The position numbers were made by a program, and so were the translations under genes. From contig NZ_JAGKJI010000002.1 of assembly GCF_020329485.1 (NCBI RefSeq), forward strand, positions 421,627 through 485,626: DNA of 64,000 nucleotides. Reading direction: 5' to 3'. This stretch comes from Bradyrhizobium cenepequi. Lineage in GTDB: Bacteria > Pseudomonadota > Alphaproteobacteria > Rhizobiales > Xanthobacteraceae. The notes below the pieces were generated by a model that worked only from the letters and a program-made list of their open reading frames with translations, had not been told where the DNA came from and searched no databases. Positions 55,435 through 64,000 of the stretch are shown here, one piece after another (position 1 is the first letter of the stretch; each line of letters starts with the position of its first letter).

Positions 55435-56328
55435 CTACCCCTCAACAAACTCATCCCGCCGATAGCCCTGCGCGTAGAGCAGTGCAGAGAGGTCGCCGTA
55501 GTCGATCCGCGCCGCCGCGGCGGCTGCGACCGCGGGCTTGGCGCGATAGGCGACGCCGAGGCCGGCCGCCTCGATCATGCCGAGGTCGTTGGCGCCGTCG
55601 CCGACCACCAGCGTGTCGATGGCATCGAGGTCGAAGGCCTCGCGCAGCTCGAGCAGCGTGGCTAGCTTGGCCGCACGGCCGAGGATCGGCTCCTTGACCT
55701 CGCCCACGAGCTTGCCGTCGCTCGCAATGAGCTCGTTGGCGCGGTTCTCCTGGAAGCCGATCTTGGCGGCGACGACGTTGGTGAACAGCGTGAAGCCGCC
55801 CGAGATCAGGCAGGTCCAGGCGCCATGGGCGCGCATGGTCATCACCAGTTCGCGGCTGCCCGGCGTCGGCGTGATCCGCTTTTCGAGGACCTCGTCGACC
55901 ACGCTGACGGGCAGGTCCTTGAGCAGCGCAACGCGCTCACGCAGCGCCGGCTCGAAGGCGATCTCGCCGCGCATTGCGCGCTCAGTGATCTTTGAGACGT
56001 GCTCCTTCAGCCCGGCGAAATCGGCGAGCTCGTCGACGCATTCCTGGCCAATCATGGTGGAATCCATGTCGGCGAGAAAAAGCTTCTTGCGCCTGAAGGC
56101 GCGAGGCTGCACCACAATATCGATCGGCAGGTCGCCGCGCGCCTGTTGCAGGCGGGTTTCGATCGCCTTGATATCCTCGCTGCCGTCGAAGGGGATGTCG
56201 ACGGCGACCTCGTCGAACAGCCACGCTGCCGCGCCGGGCGAGGGCAGGACAGACAGCGCGCCGTCGACGATGGTGGAGTCGAGCGCTGGGTTGGCGGGAT
56301 TGCAGATGAGGGTGGCGACGAGCGACAT
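55435..56328 (-). CDS. serB: Phosphoserine phosphatase
   Basis: A 297-residue HAD phosphatase catalysing the last step of serine biosynthesis. The start is ATG 56328 ([17 protein letters not shown]). The N-terminal ACT-like part (1-75) is followed by [20 protein letters not shown] (the DxDxT nucleophile Asp and general acid), [16 protein letters not shown] and [21 protein letters not shown]. Its start codon shares bases with that of miaA on the other strand (56326-56329). Confidence 0.95.
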   Translation of the reverse strand: MSLVATLICNPANPALDSTIVDGALSVLPSPGAAAWLFDEVAVDIPFDGSEDIKAIETRLQQARGDLPIDIVVQPRAFRRKKLFLADMDSTMIGQECVDELADFAGLKEHVSKITERAMRGEIAFEPALRERVALLKDLPVSVVDEVLEKRITPTPGSRELVMTMRAHGAWTCLISGGFTLFTNVVAAKIGFQENRANELIASDGKLVGEVKEPILGRAAKLATLLELREAFDLDAIDTLVVGDGANDLGMIEAAGLGVAYRAKPAVAAAAAARIDYGDLSALLYAQGYRRDEFVEG

Positions 56329-57256
56329 GGCGGCGGCTTCGAAAGCTGGGACAAGAGCGGTGCTTATCGCAGGGCCAACCGCCAGCGGCAAGTCGCCGCT
56401 GGCGCTCGATCTTGCGCAAAAAGCTCGCGGCGTCGTGATCAATACCGACTCGATGCAGGTCTATCGCGACCTCCGCATCATCACGGCGCGTCCGACGGTG
56501 GAGGAGGAGGCGCTGGTGCCGCACCGGCTCTACGGCCATGTCGATGCAGCCGTGAATTTTTCCGCCGGCGCGTGGGTCGCGGACGCTGCGAAGGTGCTTT
56601 CCGAGGTGCGCGCCGAGAACCGGCTGCCGATCTTCATCGGCGGCTCGGGCCTGTACTTCAAGGCGCTCACCCGCGGGCTGTCGGCGGTGCCGCCGATCCC
56701 TGCCGAAGTGCGCGAGAGCGTGCGCGCGCGGCTCGAGCGCGGCGGCGTCGAGGCGCTGCATGCGGAACTTTCCCGCCGCGACCCCGCCTACGCCGAGCGC
56801 CTGAAGCCGCGCGACCGCACCCGGATCGCGCGTGCGCTCGAAGTCGTCGAGGCGACCGGCCGCTCGCTCACTGAATGGCATCGCGACGGTCTGCCGCCGC
56901 TGTTGCCATCAGGCGAGTTCGCCGCGCTGTTCCTCGCGCCCGAGCGCGACCAGCTCTATGCGCGGATCGATGTCCGGTTCGAGGCAATGCTGAACGCAGG
57001 CGCGCTGGAGGAGGTCGCAACGCTTGCGGCGCGCCATCTCGATCCCCTGCTGCCGGCCATGAAGGCTCACGGCGTGCCGGCATTGATCCGGCACCTGAAG
57101 GGCGAGATCACCCGCGAGGAGGCATCCGAGATTGGCCGCGCCGACACTCGCCACTACGCCAAGCGCCAGTTCACCTGGTTCCGCCACCAATTGCCGGAAT
57201 TCGAATGGGTGGCGCCCGAGACGGCGAGGGGATGGCTCGAGGCGCGCATCTTGTAG
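56327..57256 (+). CDS. miaA: tRNA dimethylallyltransferase
   Basis: A 309-residue enzyme that isopentenylates A37 of tRNAs reading UNN codons. The start is ATG 56327 ([20 protein letters not shown]); frame extensions upstream run antisense through serB and are rejected. P-loop GPTASGKS is at 16-23; [19 protein letters not shown] and [15 protein letters not shown] are characteristic. The final [15 protein letters not shown] matches MiaA tRNA-binding region. Its promoter must lie inside serB, since the start codons overlap. Confidence 0.95.
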   Translation: MAAASKAGTRAVLIAGPTASGKSPLALDLAQKARGVVINTDSMQVYRDLRIITARPTVEEEALVPHRLYGHVDAAVNFSAGAWVADAAKVLSEVRAENRLPIFIGGSGLYFKALTRGLSAVPPIPAEVRESVRARLERGGVEALHAELSRRDPAYAERLKPRDRTRIARALEVVEATGRSLTEWHRDGLPPLLPSGEFAALFLAPERDQLYARIDVRFEAMLNAGALEEVATLAARHLDPLLPAMKAHGVPALIRHLKGEITREEASEIGRADTRHYAKRQFTWFRHQLPEFEWVAPETARGWLEARIL

Positions 57257-57347
57257 CTACGGCGCTTCTGCCATGCACGCAAAAACACTCGCCGAACTTC
57301 AGGAACCCCGTTAGACTACGAAAAGTCGCGCTGAACGCGTCCCTGCC

Positions 57348-57375
57348 TTGACATTCGGGCTTTGGTCGCTATGGT
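57348..57375 (+). promoter_or_regulatory. Predicted promoter of the ilvB leader
   Basis: TTGACA at 57348-57353, 16 bases, then TATGGT at 57370-57375. Transcription would begin near 57382, giving an RNA leader that contains a translated peptide and an intrinsic terminator before ilvB. Confidence 0.55.
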
Positions 57376-57408
57376 CGCGCGCAACCTTTGGGAAGCCTGA
57401 GCCGCTAT

Positions 57409-57471
57409 ATGCGTAACATTATTACCAAGCTTATCGTCGTCGTACCCAGGCACACCGCCGGGGATGGCTAG
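57409..57471 (+). CDS. Leader peptide of the ilv attenuator (Ile/Val/Leu-rich)
   Basis: Twenty codons, too short for ORF callers: MRNIITKLIVVVPRHTAGDG with a TAG stop at 57469-57471. Seven of the residues between positions 4 and 12 are branched (Ile, Ile, Leu, Ile, Val, Val, Val), which is how leader peptides of ilv operons sense charging of tRNA-Ile, -Val and -Leu. It sits 109 bases before ilvB and before the terminator at 57501. Stalling at these codons would favour an alternative RNA fold that prevents termination. Confidence 0.85.
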   Translation: MRNIITKLIVVVPRHTAGDG

Positions 57472-57498
57472 CGGCCATCTGACAGACAGGCGGTGTGC
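57450..57498 (+). promoter_or_regulatory. Leader RNA hairpin (anti-terminator region) of the ilv attenuator
   Basis: gcacaccgcc (57450-57459) pairs exactly with ggcggtgtgc (57489-57498). The first arm lies within the leader peptide codons, so a ribosome reading through would open it. It is immediately followed by the G/C-rich terminator, the classic mutually exclusive arrangement. Confidence 0.7.
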
Positions 57499-57500
57499 AT

Positions 57501-57527
57501 GGGGGCCTCTCGGGCCCTTTTTTATTT
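57501..57527 (+). terminator. Intrinsic attenuator terminator before ilvB
   Basis: gggcc (57503-57507) - tctcg - ggccc (57513-57517), extended by two G.U pairs and followed by ttttttattt (57518-57527). The run of T after a GC stem is the usual rho-independent form. It lies 52 bases before the ilvB start codon. Confidence 0.8.
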
Positions 57528-57579
57528 CCCAAATCAAAGACTTAACGCCGCGCAAGAAACAGCGCATCCGGAGCTAGCC

Positions 57580-59355
<1,776 letters not shown>

Positions 59356-59364
59356 GATGGACTG

Positions 59365-60348
59365 ATGTTCGATCTTGGACAGCTCGAGCGCGCGCAGGCG
59401 ATTGTCGGCACCGTGGTGCCGCCGACGCCGCTGCATGCCTGGCCGTTGCTCGCCGAGCGGCTCGGCGCCGATGTCCTGGTCAAGCATGAGAACCACACGC
59501 CGACCGGCGCCTTCAAGGTGCGCGGCGGGCTTATCTATCTCGATCGGTTGAAGTGCGAGCAGCCTGATACGCCCGGCATCATCTCGGCGACGCGCGGCAA
59601 TCACGGCCAGAGTCTCGCCTTCGCCGCGCGTCGTCATGATGTGCCTGCGACGATCTACGTGCCGCATGGCAATTCGGTCGAGAAGAACCGCGCCATGCGC
59701 GCCTTCGGCGCCGCGCTGGTCGAGCATGGCCAGGACTTCCAGGCCGCGCGCGAGGAGGCGGTCCGGCGTGCGGAGCGCGCGGGCCTGCACATGGTGCCGT
59801 CGTTCCATCCCGACCTGGTGCTGGGCGTTGCGACTTACGCGTTCGAATTGTTCAAGGCCGCGCCCGACCTTGACCTTCTCTATGTGCCGATCGGGCAGGG
59901 CTCCGGCATCTGCGGTTGCATCCGCGTGCGCGATCTGCTCGGCCTGAAGACCGAGATCGTCGGCGTGCAGTCGACGGAGGCGCCGTCCTATGCGCTGTCG
60001 TTCGCGGCCGGCACCATCGTTACCACCGAGAAGGCCAACACCCGCGCCGACGGGATGGCGACCCGCATTCCTGATGCCGACGCGCTCGCCGTGATCCGCA
60101 AGGGCGCCGCCCGCATCGTGCAGGTCAGCGACGGCGAGGTCGGCGCCGCCATCCGCCACTACTGGACCGACACGCACAACCTCGCCGAAGGCGCCGGCGC
60201 CGCCGCGCTCGCAGCCGCGCTGCAGGAGAGGAACAGGCTGCAAGGCAAGCGCGTCGGCCTGATCCTGAGCGGCGGCAATATCGATTTTGATCTGTTCCGC
60301 CAATGGGTCGGGACGGACGCTGCCATCGCCGGAAGGCCGCTGGCATGA
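59365..60348 (+). CDS. Threonine dehydratase-like PLP enzyme (no regulatory domain)
   Basis: A 327-residue fold-type II PLP enzyme between ilvB and ilvH. The lysine is in TPTGAFKVRGG (Lys 51), the substrate loop in SATRGNHGQSLAFAARRH and the phosphate-binding glycine loop in GQGSGICG; SGGNIDFD is the C-terminal PLP loop. It lacks the ACT-type allosteric domain of the biosynthetic IlvA and so resembles the catabolic TdcB/serine-threonine dehydratase. Its place between the two synthase subunits implies that it supplies 2-oxobutyrate for isoleucine. It starts 9 bases after ilvB, at ATG 59365 with a modest ribosome site. Confidence 0.87.
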   Translation: MFDLGQLERAQAIVGTVVPPTPLHAWPLLAERLGADVLVKHENHTPTGAFKVRGGLIYLDRLKCEQPDTPGIISATRGNHGQSLAFAARRHDVPATIYVPHGNSVEKNRAMRAFGAALVEHGQDFQAAREEAVRRAERAGLHMVPSFHPDLVLGVATYAFELFKAAPDLDLLYVPIGQGSGICGCIRVRDLLGLKTEIVGVQSTEAPSYALSFAAGTIVTTEKANTRADGMATRIPDADALAVIRKGAARIVQVSDGEVGAAIRHYWTDTHNLAEGAGAAALAAALQERNRLQGKRVGLILSGGNIDFDLFRQWVGTDAAIAGRPLA

Positions 60349-60373
60349 CAGAGCATTCCTTAAGGGGACGACC

Positions 60374-60916
60374 ATGAACCAGCCCGCATCAGCCTATTTC
60401 CTCGAAGAGCGCCACGACCCGAACGAGACGCACACGCTGTCGGTGCTGGTGCAGAACGAGCCGGGCGTGCTCGCGCGCGTAATCGGGCTGTTCTCCGGCC
60501 GCGGCTACAACATCGAAAGCCTCACCGTCTCCGAGACCGAGAGCCAGAAACATCTCTCGCGCGTCACCATCGTCACCACGGGCACGCCGATGGTGATCGA
60601 ACAGATCAAGCACCAGCTCGACCGCATGATCCCGGTCTACAGCGTCGTCGACATGACGCTGAGCGGCCGATCGATCGAACGGGAGCTTGCGATGGTGAAG
60701 GTGCGCGGCACCGGCAACCACCGCGTCGAGGCGCTGCGGCTGGCGGATGCGTTCCGCGCCCGGGTGATCGACGCAACGATCGAGAGTTTTGTGTTCGAGA
60801 TCACAGGCAATTCCGCCAAGATCAATCAATTCATCGACCTGATGCGCCCGCTCGGCCTTGTCGAGGTGTCGCGCACGGGCGTTGCCGCGATCGGGCGCGG
60901 GCCGGAAGGGATGTGA
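60374..60916 (+). CDS. ilvH: Acetolactate synthase small (regulatory) subunit
   Basis: A 180-residue regulator with ACT domain at the N-terminus (SVLVQNEPGVLARVIGLFSGRGYNIESL) and a C-terminal domain ending VEVSRTGVAAIGRG. It confers valine feedback inhibition on IlvB. Length and IESLTV/ESFVFEITG segments are standard. It follows a 25-base gap and starts ATG 60374 with aaggggacgacc upstream. Confidence 0.95.
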   Translation: MNQPASAYFLEERHDPNETHTLSVLVQNEPGVLARVIGLFSGRGYNIESLTVSETESQKHLSRVTIVTTGTPMVIEQIKHQLDRMIPVYSVVDMTLSGRSIERELAMVKVRGTGNHRVEALRLADAFRARVIDATIESFVFEITGNSAKINQFIDLMRPLGLVEVSRTGVAAIGRGPEGM

Positions 60917-60919
60917 ACC

Positions 60920-61615
60920 ATGTTGGCACGCGACTGGTACTACACACAAAGACGCCGCATAGGCATCGATACCGCGGTCGCCTCGATCTATGGCCGGCAC
61001 GACGATGCCGATCTCCGTGCCCGCCAGACGCTCAAGACGCTCGGCGTCAAGCCGGGCTGGCGTGTCGCCGATATCGGTTGCGGCAACGGCGTACTCGCCT
61101 GCGAAGCGGCGCTGATGGGCGCCGATGTCGATGCGATCGACATCTCGCCGGCGATGCTGGCGCTCGCCAACATCTACGCGCGTGACCGCAGGGCGCGCAT
61201 CCGCACCCAGCCGGCGGGACTTCTGAGTTTTGCCTATCAGCCGGATTCCTATGACCTGATCGTCAGCGAATTCACGCTGCATCATTTGCCGGATTTCTGG
61301 AAAGCGGTGGCGCTGTCGCGGATCTTCAACGCGCTGACGCCGGGCTGCGAGTTCTATCTGCGCGACATTGTGTACGTCAGCATGCCCGACGGCCTCGAGC
61401 GGGACGTCGAGGGCTGGGCCGATTTTTCCATCAAGAACCATGATTTCGAGCGCGAGGGCGTGATGACGCACATGCGCGACGAATATTCGACCTTCGGTTG
61501 GGTCATGGAACGGATGTTGACCGAGGTCGGCTTCACCCTGGTCTCCGCCGACTACCACGCGCCGCTGCACGGCGCTTATCTCCTGCGCAAGCCGAAGCCG
61601 GAACAGAAGAGCTAG
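60920..61615 (+). CDS. SAM-dependent methyltransferase in the ilv cluster
   Basis: A 231-residue class I methyltransferase starting MLARDWYYTQRRRIGIDTAV. Motif I is RVADIGCGNGVLACEAALMG, the acidic tip DAIDISPAMLALANIYAR, and motif IV DLIVSEFTLHHLPD (the post-motif I loop). The small molecule or protein substrate is unknown, and no close family name is certain. It is 3 bases after ilvH, so it belongs to the operon. Confidence 0.82.
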   Translation: MLARDWYYTQRRRIGIDTAVASIYGRHDDADLRARQTLKTLGVKPGWRVADIGCGNGVLACEAALMGADVDAIDISPAMLALANIYARDRRARIRTQPAGLLSFAYQPDSYDLIVSEFTLHHLPDFWKAVALSRIFNALTPGCEFYLRDIVYVSMPDGLERDVEGWADFSIKNHDFEREGVMTHMRDEYSTFGWVMERMLTEVGFTLVSADYHAPLHGAYLLRKPKPEQKS

Positions 61616-61873
61616 GGCGTGTCGAGACTGGATCGAGCTATGTCCAGGGTGACGCTGCGCCCCTCTCCCGCTTGCGCCGCTTGCGGGGGAGGGCTGGGGT
61701 GGGGGTGTCTCTGCGATGGGACTTTTCGTGGGGAGAGAGCCCTCACCCGGCGCGTACGCGCCGATCTCTCCCGCAAGCGGGCGAGGTGAACGAGTTCGAA
61801 CAATGAAACCGGCCGACGTCTGCATCGCCGTCATGCTGCTTTCAAGACGTCCACAATCCCAGGCAAAGATTGC
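61616..61873. repeat. Palindromic repeat between methyltransferase and LysE genes (core 61661-61790)
   Basis: gcccctctcccgcttgcgccgcttgcgggggagggc and ctctcccgcaagcgggcgaggtgaa with ccctcacccggcg in between, the same family as 53496-53651 and the insert inside uvrD. It separates the ilvB-ilvH-methyltransferase operon from lysE. No gene is seen here. Confidence 0.7.
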
Positions 61874-62491
61874 ATGAGTGGGGCCATGTCGCAGTCGCTT
61901 CTCGTTGCTTTCGTCATGTTCGCTGTCGTGATGTTCTTCACGCCGGGGCCGAACAACATCATGCTGCTGTCCTCGGGGCTGACTTACGGCTTCCGTCGCA
62001 CGGTGCCGCATATGGCCGGCATTACGGTCGGATTTGCGTTCATGGTCGGTGCCGTCGGCCTTGGTCTCGGCACTGTCTTCATCGCCTATCCCGTGCTGCA
62101 GACCATCCTCAAATATATCGGCGTCGCCTACCTGATCTATCTCGCCGCGATGATCGCGCTTGCCGAGCCATCCTCGCTGGAATCGGGCGCGAGCGGCGGC
62201 CGACCGATGACCTTCTGGGGCGCGGCCATGTTCCAATGGGTCAACGCCAAAGGCTGGGTGATGGTGATCGGCACCATCACGGCCTATGCCGCGATTGCGG
62301 CTTTCCCCTGGAATATCGCGATCCAGGTCGGCCTGAGCCTGATCCTCGGCACCTTGTCCTGCATTGCCTGGGCGTTGTTCGGCACCGCGCTGCGGCCGAT
62401 CCTCACCTCGCGCCTGGCCGTGCGTGCTTTCAATATCGTGATGGCGATCCTGTTGCTCGCCTCGCTCTACCCGGTCTTCATGGACGCATGA
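61874..62491 (+). CDS. LysE/RhtB family amino acid exporter
   Basis: A 205-residue inner-membrane exporter with six helices. The family start FFTPGPNNIMLLSSGLTYGF (residues 22-41) is diagnostic. Substrate (lysine, threonine, homoserine or branched-chain acids) is not readable; the ilv neighbourhood suggests branched-chain amino acids or their precursor threonine. Start ATG 61874 follows a weak site. Confidence 0.9.
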   Translation: MSGAMSQSLLVAFVMFAVVMFFTPGPNNIMLLSSGLTYGFRRTVPHMAGITVGFAFMVGAVGLGLGTVFIAYPVLQTILKYIGVAYLIYLAAMIALAEPSSLESGASGGRPMTFWGAAMFQWVNAKGWVMVIGTITAYAAIAAFPWNIAIQVGLSLILGTLSCIAWALFGTALRPILTSRLAVRAFNIVMAILLLASLYPVFMDA

Positions 62492-62529
62492 TGCCGCACC
62501 GCGCCATGCGAGAACGGGGTTTCCCCTGA

Positions 62530-63663
<1,134 letters not shown>

Positions 63664-63682
63664 GAAGAAGCGGACGCCGTAG

Positions 63683-63713
63683 GGTGGGCACGGCGCAAGC
63701 GCCTTTGCCCACC
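63683..63713. repeat. Hairpin repeat downstream of ilvC
   Basis: ggtgggca-cggcgcaagcgcctt-tgcccacc: 8-base arms, with inner ggcg/cgcc. The flanking cgtagggtgggca core is an interspersed repeat type. Position 20 bases after the ilvC stop suggests a role in transcript ending. Confidence 0.6.
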
Positions 63714-64000
63714 TTCATATGGGGATTTGTGAGTCAAGGCCTTTCGATTGGCTTGAGTGAGGTTGGCACGGTGCGAGGGCGGCGCGCGGAGCCATGCGTA
63801 GCGCAGCGCGCCGACCGTGTTCCGGGCGAGGATTGGCTTCCGAAGATTTCTGCAGCTCACTGCATCACCTCATATCCGGTCGGACTGGTGTGGTCCGGAC
63901 CCACATTCCGCATGCTTGCGGCGAGGAAGCCCTGAGGATGAGACCCATCTACAAAACGGCTGTTTGTTCGGCCCATGGGTGGCACGGTCATCATCCATCC
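63714..64000. other. Non-coding end of window
   Basis: No convincing gene is visible after ilvC. The 83-codon frame at 63684-63935 (+) begins within the repeat and lacks a ribosome site or family character, and a short minus-strand frame at 63660-63860 is equally unsupported. The region may contain the promoter of a downstream gene. Confidence 0.4.

Noticed and set aside
60389..62236. A 615-codon minus-strand frame across ilvH, the methyltransferase and lysE.
   Set aside because: It is antisense to three genes with clear motifs and crosses a repeat; no domain could be recognised.
63684..63935. Possible 83-codon gene after ilvC.
   Set aside because: It starts inside a hairpin repeat, has no ribosome site and no recognisable product.

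Overview
The window is high-GC chromosomal DNA from an alphaproteobacterium of the Bradyrhizobium/Rhodopseudomonas type (Nitrobacteraceae). The inference rests on protein character (H-NS-like YPKVLPKYRNP protein, DUF4169 + ribbon-helix-helix pair, SspB-alpha, long AsmA protein), on a circularly permuted two-piece tmRNA with the tag ANDNYAPVAQAA, on many branched-chain amino acid (Liv) and tripartite tricarboxylate (Tct) transporter genes, and on a dense population of short palindromic repeats between genes. I saw no phage genes, transposases, CRISPR array, tRNA or rRNA. The content is mostly conserved chromosome with some accessory patches.

Layout. 1-4810: tail of ligA, Bcr/CflA efflux pump, aminopeptidase P, small conserved protein, prmA. 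4811-9116: an AT-richer stretch with two small basic proteins (one H-NS-like), a small conserved ORF, a COG1233-type FAD oxidoreductase, then 1.1 kb of non-coding DNA packed with inverted repeats. 9117-16892: a lipid/surface-chemistry block: a membrane protein fused to a spermidine-synthase-like domain, a fatty acyl desaturase, an MBOAT acyltransferase coupled to an SGNH-like membrane protein, and, convergent to them, an acyl carrier protein plus fatty acyl-AMP ligase. 17148-24713: L,D-transpeptidase, YadGH-like ABC exporter with two perfect palindromes in its intergenic gap, HicAB toxin-antitoxin, UvrD helicase carrying an in-frame palindromic insertion, DUF1328 protein, thioesterase. 24797-33159: FAD lactate/glycolate-type dehydrogenase, CcdA, a Liv ABC operon with a LivM-LivG fusion ending in an MFS carrier. 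33234-43667: TetR regulator divergent from a cytochrome P450 with a perfect operator-like palindrome between them, AsmA, ABC-F ATPase, RHH/DUF4169 pair, fumC, sspB. 43830-44156: split ssrA. 44284-48987: split chromate transporter and tctB-tctA-tctC. 49161-55327: thyA-GNAT-folA then hflK-hflC-DUF2065-degP. 55435-57256: serB and miaA, divergent with overlapping start codons. 57348-63663: the branched-chain amino acid cluster: attenuator leader peptide, ilvB, threonine dehydratase-like gene, ilvH, methyltransferase, LysE exporter, ilvC.

How genes work together. The strongest candidate for an undescribed system is 12517-16892: adenylating enzyme + carrier protein + MBOAT + SGNH protein has the same four-part logic as the Gram-positive Dlt system (DltA/DltC/DltB/DltD), but with a fatty acyl-AMP ligase in place of the D-alanine ligase, which predicts an acyl (not D-alanyl) modification of an envelope component. 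The desaturase just upstream may tailor the acyl chain. The ilv cluster is controlled by a readable Ile/Leu/Val attenuator. The uvrD insertion and the repeat-rich gaps show that palindromic elements of one family have spread through this genome, including into a coding frame.

Limits: everything is from reading the sequence; homology statements are from memory of families, not from searches, and start sites were chosen from ribosome-binding sites and family starts.
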